Part shown: piece after piece, positions 37,045 through 47,374 of the stretch | Numbering within the stretch: the stretch's first letter is position 1 | How the letters are laid out: each line of letters begins with the position of its first letter | Source: Stichopus chloronotus | Lineage: Eukaryota; Echinodermata; Holothuroidea; Aspidochirotida; Stichopodidae | DNA length: 64,000 nucleotides | Direction: 5' to 3' | Assembly: GCA_021234535.1 (NCBI GenBank) | Contig: CM037833.1 | Span: 7,390,050 to 7,454,049, forward strand | Notes under the pieces: model-generated | What the model was told of the DNA's origin: nothing | Seen by the model: the letters and a program-made list of their open reading frames with translations, nothing else | Databases searched by the model: none | Made by a program: the position numbers and the translations under genes

Positions 37045-37358
37045 AGCTTCTGGTAGACCACAAAGACGGAAGTTTCAGGGATGTGTCTGTCAAAGAGGGG
37101 CATCCCATAAGGGTAAAACATACAGTGACAGGATCGATACTAATTGTTAGATTGACATTATCAGCCTCATCAATGAACAACGTAACATTTTCGTCACCGG
37201 TTTCGCTGAAAACGTCGTATTTAACAAACATCGAGACTTTTGATAGAAGAGGTGAGATGCTTCATGAAGTATCATCCCAACACTGTAACGAGAATCCTGA
37301 GTTGCATTTGCCATGGAGGCAGTTTTCCAGAGAAGCAGCAGTTTTCCAGCAAATTTAA
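37045..37358 (+). pseudogene. IgSF pseudogene C: frameshifted Ig exon
   Basis: Acceptor AAGATTAG|AG in phase 1 opens 'LLVDHKDGSFRDVSVKEG', which parallels gene B exon 4 ('LIINEDRSLRDISVNEGD'). Similarity continues ('VTFSSPVSLK..' against 'ETFSESVELI..', 'ETFDRRGEML' against 'QTFDSMMKVL'). A one-base frameshift around 37264-37275 then moves the homologous end ('NTVTRILSCICHGGSFPEK') into another frame. The B-strand Cys is also replaced (C to H). These defects make this exon non-functional. Counterparts of gene B exons 2 and 3 were not found between 34703 and 37045. Confidence 0.7.
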
Positions 37359-39789
37359 AGTCTTTCTTATGTATCTTTTTGTTGAATATATTTTACTTTT
37401 ATCTACTTAGCAAAGCATGGAAATATTGTACATGTTCATGTATTGAATAAATGCTTTTGCCTGTGAAATACCTTAAGGAACATTCTCGAATTTTCTCGTG
37501 TTTGTAGGACTATTGTAACTTTCTCTTTCAATTATGTGGTCAAAATATCCAAGATAATTGGCACAAATGTTGGAGTAATTTTTACGTTATAATGATCGTG
37601 ATGCAAGGGAACACTAACAATGATAATTACTGAGTAAGGATACGAAATTTGAACTGATAAAATGTGATATGTAAATGACTTGTTGAAATATGTCGTTAAT
37701 CATACGTAATTCACTAGTTTATTCTTAAAGAGGCTCATTGAGTTGCTATTGTTTTATTTTGTGATAAGTTTGAAGGAATTCTTCGCATGCCAGTACTCAT
37801 AATTAGCCTCATTAATCTTGCATTTATTCCTCCGGTACTAAAAATGTGAGAAATATCAATTTCATATGAACACTGATTACCTAAAGCACTGGTATCTATG
37901 TTAAAATGTGTCTGGTATAACAGCAAGTGAGTTTTATTGTTAAGTACCCATCATTGTTGCTTCATTTGTGTGTCGAATGTATTAAGAACCTCTTACTTTG
38001 ATCATTTATCATCAATACATGACACATACTCAACATATGCGACAACGAATCATGATTTGTGAACAAATTTATTGAGTCTCTTTAAGAAGGCTATGCTCGT
38101 AAATATGCTAGTAGAGCATGCAATAACTATAAATGTGATTCTATTGATCCATGTAAGGCGAATTGAAAAAAAAAAACGAATGTTGAAAAATGAATATCGA
38201 AACATGAGAGTGGCAATTCGTTCTTGTGAAAGCAATTGTTGGGTAATGGTGTGTACACAACAAAAGTAATGAATTAAGCTATCAATTTTCACTTCCTCTT
38301 AGCTAATGATGTTCCCTGGATAGAATTGTTTATCGAAAGTGTTACACATTGACAAGAGGGTAACGTATCGAGTGTTTTGTTTTAGATTATGTTAACTTGA
38401 GCATGGAAAGTAGAGAATATCAAGACGTGCGTGGGATATTAGTAATTAAAATTGTATGGAAATGGCTCATTTAAAGCTCCAATGCAAAATTATATAATTT
38501 CACTTCAGCTAATGACCGCTTTAGGAATAGATTCCCCCCCCACCCCGGACGTCATATTGATTATGACAATAACAACGACACAGTTTATTTCCATCCATTG
38601 GAGAACATATCATAACAGCGAGACAATGGTAAATGCAATGTATATATTTACATAATACATATTTTAAGTTTGTCTTGGACATATTCTAGATGTAATGGAA
38701 AATGAGAAAAACTGAAGTATAATACTTATAAATTGTTTTCCAACTACATAAATTATTTTACACGATAAATACAAAGGTTCTAATAACAACATACTACTAA
38801 CACCAAAAGAAGACACTAGAGTACATAAGGAAAGATTACATTTAGAGTATTGGGTATTTGTTTCACAATGTTTATCGTGTTACCCTGTGTAAATGCTACA
38901 TGTCTATATTACCATTAAGAGGTACGAAGGATTATAACAATGTCTGACTAGTAAGTAAATAAACATTGAAGAAGCTAGTATCTCATTGATTAAAGCAAAA
39001 TGACAAAATAAGAATCGTTGACATGTACGAAAACTCATGGAAGACTATCAAAAGTGTGCCATGTTAAGGTTTTATTGAAAATAATTCGGGTTTTATGCCA
39101 ACCCAGCGAGATTAGTTGAACAATGAATCCTCTCGTCATTTACACGTGAACAAAACTTCTTAACTATATGTTCAGGATGCCATGCACTATGCACTATTAT
39201 GCTACACTGTATTGCTATAGCCTACAGAGAATACTTTTCCTTTCGAGATGACAAAGAGTCTCTTTGAAGTGAGTGCATCTCTGATTTGTTATAAATATTA
39301 ACAATTACCTATACGTCTGTTTTGAATTTTGATTTGAACAGTGTCAAAAGCATGATATATCAACTTCTTAAGTAGTGCACAAATATCCGCAAAGAAATGA
39401 AATGGTAATTGAAACGTTTTTGTATGCAATTAGTCAATACAATGACTAAGCAATAAACATCTTTACGTAATGAGGACGATGAGTGCCATGATTTTTTCTC
39501 TGTCAAAATATTGCAACATCATCGAAACATGACGTGAGATGCAGACATTGAGGTTGATGTTCGTAATAATTATGTGTGACTGACAGTATCTGGTACATTA
39601 ATTGATGTACGTAGCTCGACAACTTCAAGCATAGAATTACAACATTGTTCATGCTTCGTCGGATATGCTCTTTAAATGCCTTTCAATGACTTCATTACGA
39701 TTTCCAAAGTAGTGGCAGTAACTTCTTAGATTTTAGTGAAATTAAGTTGGAGGTTAATGAAAGATATGAGGATCTTTTGTAGTGACTTT
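37359..39789. other. no supported gene
   Basis: AT-rich DNA with chance ORFs. The plus ORF 38072-38269 has 'INVILLIHVRRIEKKKR', vaguely like a TM plus basic tail, but polar residues interrupt the helix and no splice context was convincing. Confidence 0.35.
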
Positions 39790-40690
39790 GTGCTTTCGTT
39801 GAAGACTCTTTACTCACCCCTGAATACAACATTACACATCATGGTGAGAAGGTTGAAGAAGAGGAAATGATACCTACCCTTGAGAACTTTATTGTTCTTA
39901 CGTGGCTCAAGCGCATTAGCCCAGAGCTACCAAAACTTGTAAAACAACGTTATGGGCCAGAGCTCTGATCACGAACTATAGCATCATTCAAGCCTGAAAT
40001 AACACAAGCACTTGACTCTTTGGTCAGTGAAATTGACTCTACTATTACGGCCATGATAGCATCAACTACTAGTGTTCATCCCAGCTCTAATGGACGCCCA
40101 GCAAGACGCAAGATCTTCCCTCTTTGCAAGGAAGCTAACAGTCCGTTTTCACATTTTCTTAGAGAGTGTAAGTACCCTCCAGAAGAAGACAGACAATATT
40201 TGTTAAAAGCTGGTCAGATTTCCTACATTTTGGGTGTGGGTGTAGATCGAGATGATGACAGCGACCACTCCAGATCTTCACTCGACTAGTCTTCACCAGA
40301 GACTATTTCTGCTAATAGAATACAGAAAGGACGGTCTCCATACATCGACGTGTTTGTCCGAGAGTGCCCAGTTCGCCTCATTGACAGCGGAGCCTCTGGT
40401 AACATGATCAAACATTCGACCGCACTTCAAATAGGAGCTAAAATTAACGCTTCATGCCAATCCGGTAACCAAGCCGATTGGACTTCTCTCATTGCCACAG
40501 GAGAGACTGCATTTACCTTACAGAGAGGCGAATAATAATTTAGTATAAATAATATAAACTTTTAATAAAGTTTGAAGACTTGTGATAGACAATCTGGAAA
40601 CTGATATTCTTGCTGGTGTGTTCCGTTTATGGAAGCCAACGATTTAGCTATTAGGCCTAAGTTACGCGAGGTTATACTGCTAAGGTGTAG
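39790..40690 (+). mobile_element. Ty3/gypsy-like LTR retrotransposon remnant: gag end and aspartic protease
   Basis: Translation shows a gag-like stretch ('[20 protein letters not shown]', then 'SRTIASFKPEITQALDSL'), a Cys/His knuckle region ('FPLCKEANSPFSHFLRECKY') and a retropepsin-like active-site block 'LIDSGASGNMIKHSTALQIG'. The protease C-terminal part ('DNLETDILAG', 'FMEANDLAIRPKLREVIL') lies after 40570. In-frame stops occur at ~39967 and ~40287, and a ~40-bp AT-rich insertion at ~40532-40572 breaks the protease. No RT or integrase is visible: an N gap begins 24 bases later. Family by motif only. Non-functional. Confidence 0.75.
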
Positions 40691-40714
40691 TATATTATTA
40701 TTTTTCTTTGAATG

Positions 40715-40814
40715 NNNNNNNNNNNNNNNNNNNNNNNNNNNNNNNNNNNNNNNNNNNNNNNNNNNNNNNNNNNNNNNNNNNNNNNNNNNNNNNNNNNNNN
40801 NNNNNNNNNNNNNN
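40715..40814. other. assembly gap, 100 N
   Basis: Exactly 100 N, a conventional unknown-size scaffold gap. It separates the retrotransposon remnant from satellite DNA, so the junction may be a misjoin or a collapsed repeat. Confidence 0.98.
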
Positions 40815-42360
40815 CAAAAGAAGTTTGTTTATCGAAAGGGAAATAAATGGACTTGTCGTAGGACATTTGTTTAGTGTTGGTGGTACAGTGTATCGATGGG
40901 ACAAGACGGAGACGCCAGATCTGTGGAGGAGAAGTAATTGTGAAGGAAATGCGTTGCTGTCCCAGATGTCGGACGTCAGCACTTGTAGATAAAAGGGGGT
41001 TTGCTGTCTCGGACGTCACACAACGGGTACTCCCTTGACGCGAGCGCTTGTAGACGAGAGAGGGGTTTCTATCTCGGTCGTCAGACAATGGGTAATCTCA
41101 AGACGACAGCGTTTCCGGATATGAGAGGGACTTCCGTCTCGGACGTTGGACAATGGCTATTCTCTAGACGCTTACCAGCGCCTGTGGACGAGAGAGTTGT
41201 TGCCGTCTTGGACGTCTTTACGGCTACTCTCTAGACATCAGCGCTTGTGGACGAGAGAGTGTTTGCTGTTTCGGACGTCAGACAACGGGAATTCTCAAGA
41301 GGTCAACTCTTCCGGACAAGAGAGGGATTGCCGTCTCGGACTTTGGTTAAAGGGTACTTTCTAAACGCCAGCACTTGTGGACGAGAGGAGCCGCTGTCTC
41401 GGACGTTGGACAACGGACAAAGGCAGTTTGCTAATTGAAAGGGAGATACAACGAACTCTCGCAGGACATTTGTTTAGTTTTGGCAGTACGGTGTATCTAT
41501 GGGACAAGACGGAGACACCAGAGCTGTGGAGGAGAAGTAATTGTGAAGGAAATGGGTTGCTGCCCCAGATATCGGACGTCAGCACTTGTTGATAAAAGGG
41601 GGTTTCCTGTCTCGGACGTCAGAAAACGGGTACTCTCTAGACTCCAGCGCTTGTGTACTAGAAAGGCGTGGCTGTCTCGGATGTTGGACAATGGCTACTC
41701 TCTAGACGCCAGTGCTTGTACACGGGAGAGGGGTTTCTGTCTCGGACTTCAGACAATGGGTATTTTCAAGACGTCAACACTTCCGGAAGAGAGAGGGGGC
41801 TGCTGCCTTGGACGTTGGACAATGGTTACTCTCTACACGCCAGCGCTTGTGGACGAGAGCGTATTTGCTGTTTCGGACGTCGGACAAACGTGTATCGCGT
41901 CCAGATGAGAGAGGGGTTGTCGTCTCCCGTCCTCAGGCAACGACTACTCACTAGACGTCAGCGCTTGCGGACGAGACAGTGTTTGCTGTCTTGGACATTG
42001 AACTACGGCTACTCTCTAGACGCTGACGTTTTTGGACGAGACAGTGTTTGCTGTCTCAGGCGTCAGACAACTTGTATTCTCAAGAAGCCAGCGCTTCCGG
42101 ACAAGAGAAGAGTTTCTGCCTCGGACATTTGACAAAGGGTACTCTCTAGGACGCCAGCGCTTGTGGACGAGAGAGGGCTTTCTGTCTCGGACGTCGGACA
42201 ATGGGCATTCTCTAGACGTCAGCGATCGCGGACAAGAGAGGGATTGCTGTCTCAAACGTTGGACAAAGGCTACTCTCTAGACGCCAACTCTTCCGGACGA
42301 GATGGGGTTGCTCTTTCGGACTTTGGACAACGCTTATTCTCTAGAATCAGCGCTTGCGAA
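40815..42360 (+). repeat. ~65-bp satellite array with ~602-bp higher-order duplication
   Basis: Monomers of about 65 bp built on 'CAGCGCTTGTGGACGAGAGA', 'TGTCTCGGACGTCAGACAA' and 'GGGTACTCTCTAGACG' recur about 20 times. A different ~175-bp segment ('GAAGTAATTGTGAAGGAAAT' etc.) occurs at ~40822-41000 and again at ~41424-41600, an offset of 602 bp, so there is a higher-order unit. The GC content is far above the surroundings. Several frames stay open for 60-157 codons with repeating peptides (MDERVF.., RTREGL..), but frames change between monomers and no splice or start context supports a protein. Confidence 0.85.
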
Positions 42361-43702
42361 AATAATTTGACCAGACAAGAATGTAACCAGGAAAAACTAT
42401 GTCCATTATAGTTCTCGATGACTGCAAAAAGAAGATTAATTTCCGGATCACTACTTGAGCAAAGTGTCGAGAAGAGGTAAGTATATGCAATACATGCTGA
42501 AAAAAACTCTGGTTTCTGTTCAATCACAAATTAACATGACTCACCTAGTTTAAATAAAAAAAAGGTTTGCATCTTCAACTTGCATCTACAATTTAAAATG
42601 CCCCGCGTCTGACACGAGCACCTTACATCTTGATATCCCTTTGTGCATTAGCTGGAATGTTACCATTATACGTGGCAAGTATAAAACGGTTTGAAAGATA
42701 TTGAGTTAAAGAAATTATGTTAGAAAGTCAGCTCATGCTTAAAAGATCTTTTCAAAATTAAATTAATTTATACCTTTTCCTTTAAGTTTCCATTCTTCGA
42801 CTGACCTTGTACACAATTGCGATCACTATTCAACTTCTTCGTAACTAGGTGTAATGCCTTTACATTATAAATAGTACAGATATTAAAATTTCACATTGCC
42901 ATTTAAATAAGTATTCGAGATCTTGGTCGTAAATGATGTTCGTAATTGAAAAATGCTGTAAAAACGTAACCGTTAAAGTGAACCTTATGCCAAAGTCTAC
43001 TCAATTTTCATGCATTAAATACAGACTGAGACTTGATTTAATTCAATGTATAATCACACACAAAGTTAAGTGATACCAAGAGAATGAGAAGATGAGGTGA
43101 CACATGTGCAAGGTTGCCATTCCCACTCTATTCCATCCAAAACGTCTACTATAAATTTCTTCGTAATAGAAAAGGACCATTTCTTTCTTTCGGGGTGCTT
43201 TTCCATGAACGATTACAACGATTGACAGCCTAAATGAAGTATGTACATTTTTTCTACAAACAGAACAGTAATAGTAAAGAAATTTAAGTCAAGGAAATGA
43301 GTGAAACATTCAAATATGTGACGCAACACTGTCTTTTAAGTTTATTATAATGATGAGATAAATGGATTTGGGAATCACATGATCCAAAATGATGGCAGCA
43401 CATAATGCTTCTTATCCTGTCCAGCTAAAGCACCAGCAAATATCTGTACATCTAATTGTGATTATTACATTTGAATTTAAGTGTGAGGCAGTGTGTGAAT
43501 GATTAAGCTGTCCATAGAAAAAATAATTCAAGCGGCAACTTCTAAAATGCCTCCCAAAGTGCTCGCCTCGGACAGGCAACTGATATCAAAGCCATTTGCG
43601 GTGGAACAGTGTACCACGCAGAACTGGTGGACTAAACTGATATCGACTAAACGGGCATTTTCCTATTTTAATTTTATAATCGTACCGCAATGAAGTCACC
43701 GG
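42361..43702. other. no supported gene
   Basis: Spacer between the satellite and the kinase-like exons. I looked for further kinase exons on the minus strand and found none I would defend. Confidence 0.35.
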
Positions 43703-44551
43703 TTAATCAGTGCTATATACAGCACCTCCATCTGTGTAAATGCCATTCGTGTTGACAAGGGGATTTGAATCCTCAGGCAGATCCAAGTGGCGTTGTAAAA
43801 ACCGACCCGGTGGAAGTTCTCCTTCTGTTTACTTATATCATCTGTTTAGATTAAGAAGAAATATAGACAATGATCTGTAGTACGAAAGCGACTGCTAATA
43901 ATTTGTTCACAACTACTTACAAAGCGCAACCTAAATCACTACACGGATTGACAGCATTTCCCTGGAGACTTTCTCGAAACCTGTTTTGGCCACATTGAAA
44001 AGAGTAGGCTTATTTTTAAAAGAGCTTCTTCAGTTTCCACACATTAAGTACACTAACAATATTCTAAGATTAACGATCGTATCTTTTTAAATTCATTTTT
44101 TTTTTTATAGTCAGTAAGGGTTTGGCTGACACTCCTGGGGATGTTAACATGCAGACGCTTACCTGAAGTCGTCGTGATTACTACACACTTATTAGATTCC
44201 TCTTTAGTGCTTAACATCCCAGTCCAACGTTTGAACAAATCACAAAAGTTAATCCTCGTCAGTACACAAACTTCATGCAGCTGAAACGTTCTTTTCTTAC
44301 AGTCTATATCCCTGGAATCCGAGTAATAAGCTGTAAATGAACAAAGCCTATATTTTACTTCAGCGAATTCAGCGATACTGATAACTGTTCTTTGTACGTG
44401 TCATGAGAAAATCTGTACAGCAACATGAAGTGAAGAAATGTCGAACATCTTCTTGGGTCGTTTGTTTATTTTTCTTACTTATCGTGTAAGAGTCGATTTT
44501 TTTATATACCTCACGTACATATCTTAGGTCTGTAACCGTGTATTTATCAAA
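43703..44551 (-). CDS. three exons resembling the juxtamembrane and N-lobe start of a tyrosine-kinase-like protein (partial)
   Basis: Minus-strand exons: K1 44551-44479 (acceptor TTTCATCAG, donor ATAA|GTAAG; 'FDKYTVTDLRYVREVYKKI', Tyr-rich); K2 44303-44163 (acceptor GGGATATAG, donor TCAG|GTAAGCG; 'FQLHEVCVLTRINFCDLFKR', then 'NKCVVITTTS'); K3 from 43824 (acceptor TAAACAG; 'GRFLQRHLDLPEDSNP', 'NGIYTDGGAVY', stop at 43703 unless spliced after GGTGCT). Phases run 0-1, 1-1, 1. The pattern L.E..VL.RI / KCVVIT / F.QR.LDLP...N...GI resembles, from memory, kinase N-lobes of echinoderm receptor-kinase-like genes. The glycine loop and beta-3 Lys are not canonical and no catalytic loop was found. It may be a pseudogene or a continuation of gene B. 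Confidence 0.4.
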
Positions 44552-47213
44552 CTGATGAAACAATAACTGCACATACTCTCTTCACCTTCGCACAAAGGAG
44601 AAAAATGCTAAAACATCTGAATGTTTACCATGAACTTCTACCGTATTCACCCTCGTCAATATCCACGGTTGGAACCTTCAGAAGACTGGAAAGAATATGA
44701 GGAAAACAAAATGCGAACAAATTGCCAATAATTGCAACTCATCGGAATTTTGACTCATTGACAAACTTCCCCTAAATTATGTTGCTGTCTGACTAAAATA
44801 TTCTGTCCAGTTATCAATTGCCCGATATGCCTAATCACTACCGTTGTTGAAAAACGTGTATTTGAGAATGCAATTAAAAGCAGCCCTGAAAAATATCGGA
44901 ATTGCAAGTTACCATCTCGACATTAGGTCTTCTCTTTGTTCGTCTGAAACATATTCATGCCGTTACTCGTACGTTAAAATGGGATTCACTTCAATCTCAC
45001 TCTTCTTTTGTTTTACTGAGTTTCAACTTGCTGCAAATTTTCTTTGCCTTACGTCAGTTTTATCACCTCATGCTGTGGTAATTCTTATGGTCAATTAAAC
45101 ATCGTTCTTCTAAAGTAATTCAGGTGTGTCAATCCAATGCCTAGACTTTCTTGAGCTGCCTGGAAAGGGGTATTAAGTGTCATTTCCATAAGTAATACAT
45201 GTGTAATAGGGCATGAAAGAGGGTCTGTTAAACACTTTAGCACGGTTGTAACGTCATGTAAAAGGAATAGTTACAAAATCAAAATAAAGTGTCATTTTTA
45301 ATCACATATCACAGAAAAAGTTTTGTATCTCTTGCATGATTATGACAAACTGATATTGAAACAAGCAAATGTAATTAACTTTCTTTTATTTAAAGGTAGT
45401 GTAGACAAACAAAGATAGAAACATGTAAAGAAGATAAACTTGCAAACTAAACTTGACAAAGAAAATTGTGGATATGTGGATTAAAAATTGTCCAACACCA
45501 GTCATTCACCGAAGGGACAAGCTACTGTGTGTCTATCATACACGTGACTAATTAATAAACTGATTGCCAAATTACTCTACATATATTGGAGTTGCTTCGT
45601 ATAGTTTTGAGTTGTTTTTTGTTAGTGAAGATTGTAACACATTGAATATTTATACAGACTATTGTGCGTTACTTTCCAAGTTGCTTGCCCTATATTATGC
45701 CTTCATGTTCCTTTCAACGAGGTTCAGAATATTTTTTTAAAATTTTTACATGAATTAGAACACTGTTAGACCGTTCAACGTACCATCATCCTCTTCTCCT
45801 TCTGGAAGAATGCCTGAAGTGCAACAGCCAGGATAGGATAACTCTTGCAACCACCTCGGAAAAGTATAGTTGATACAAGTTTGAAAAATTAAGCCAGGAA
45901 ACGAGTTCCTAAAGAGTCTATGACAATTTGTTACATAGGATATCTTGCGTTTTAGGTGAGTTTATGACTGGAGATTTTAGCTACGGCTTTTTTTGTTAGT
46001 ACTGTATATAACGCCTTGACATGCCTAACATGCCAAACATATTCTAGAAATATCAGCCTAATCAGCCTACCAGCCTTGTCAATATTGTTAATATTCTAAT
46101 TGTGTTACAAGCAGGTGGTTCAAATACACATGTCTTATCTGCAAAAAAAAAAAGCAAAAAAAAAAAAAAAACAGAGTAACTTTTTTCCAGAGAATCAACA
46201 TATTTAGCACTAAATTCATGAGGCTGTCAATGACAACGGTTAAGATGATATGATTTAAAGGTATTTATATGATGTTATCCTTCATTAAAAAATAACGACA
46301 TGGCGTTTAAATGCTGCTTAGGCTGCTTTCTTGTCTTACTGCAAAGAGTAATGAAAAAAGAGGGTCGATACAAATTGTGGCATTAAATTATATTCTAATA
46401 TATCAAATCATCCTATTTTAGTGGCTTATTAATAGCCTGGATTATTTTGTTATTGTACTTTTATTTAAATTCGTGTGAAAAGGTTCTTCATTAAATGGTG
46501 TTTCTAAAACATATTAGGTTTTCTTGCAATTATCAAAGTATTAATGGTTTTCATTAAATGCACTTCTTGTATGTCATGCTCGATTTTCATATTTAGATTC
46601 TGAACAAACACTTCCTCAAATGAACTTGTAGATATCGAAAAGCAATCAATGTGACGTACCTTAACGATGTTGTGAAAGTGTTCTTGTGTTTACATAATGT
46701 ATTCAACTTAACACTGTCCGAAGTAGTTGCATCTCGGTCACTTGGTATTCTATAATAAAAACGAAAGTAAAAGTTATATCTCTCACATGAAGTTGTTTAT
46801 ATTGTAAACGTTAATCATTTTTTCTTGTCTGGTTTGATAGACTCAATTTCCACTGTAAGCGGCTCTTAGCTTTGATTTCTTGGTGTGGTTGAATACTTTT
46901 GGTGACGTTTTTCCAATCTCAACTACTGTTAACATGTCAGAGAAAGCTGTAAAACTGACTGGTATAAAAACTCGGTACGTTCTCCAGGCAAGCACGGAAT
47001 AAAAGAACGTAGTGATGCTTACAAGTTAAGGACACCCGATTGATGATCTCAGTTCCACTTAGAAAAACTTAAGATTTTCTCCTTAATTACTACGCTATGC
47101 GGCTCTAACTATTCACTCGTAGTTGTTATACTACAAACAAAAGAGTGATGAAATTTCTAGTCGAACAAAAATATGAAATCCCAGTAAACATTGGATAACC
47201 ACTTTTAGTTTTC
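44552..47213. other. no supported gene between kinase-like exons and gene B
   Basis: Contains a poly-A-rich tract at 46142-46172. A minus-strand stretch near 44960-45030 reads 'VKQKKSEIEVNPILTYE', which looks like a juxtamembrane tail but has poor splice-phase agreement. Confidence 0.35.
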
Positions 47214-47374
47214 TCAAGAAAAAAAAAAACTCGTTTGGATGTATAATGACACTGCAGAGCATAATATCATACATGAAACAATTATTACACCAGCTAACAT
47301 TCTAATGGAAGAGAGAAAGTTAGATAATGAAACACTCACGGGAGCAACCGCGTTATGTACATTCGGCAAAACCG
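47214..47374 (-). CDS. gene B exon 5: stalk, TM helix, short tail and stop
   Basis: Acceptor GTTTTCCCTTTTAG|CG, phase 1 as required. It encodes 'VLPNVHNAVAPVSVSLSNFL', then 'MLAGVIIVSCMILCSAVSLY', a convincing TM helix, then IQTSFFFS and TGA. An internal GTGAGTG after 'NAVAP' and an ATTAG before 'MLAG' look like a donor and acceptor, but splicing them breaks the frame. Read through, the exon is open and in phase. Confidence 0.6.

Noticed and set aside
38072..38292. TM-like segment with basic tail as a possible last exon of gene C
   Set aside because: The hydrophobic run is interrupted by Asn, Glu and His, and the basic tail is a reading of a poly-A run. The acceptor is weak.
41146..42411. 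Multiple 60-157 codon ORFs with repeating peptides
   Set aside because: They change frame between monomers, occur on both strands, and coincide exactly with the satellite array.
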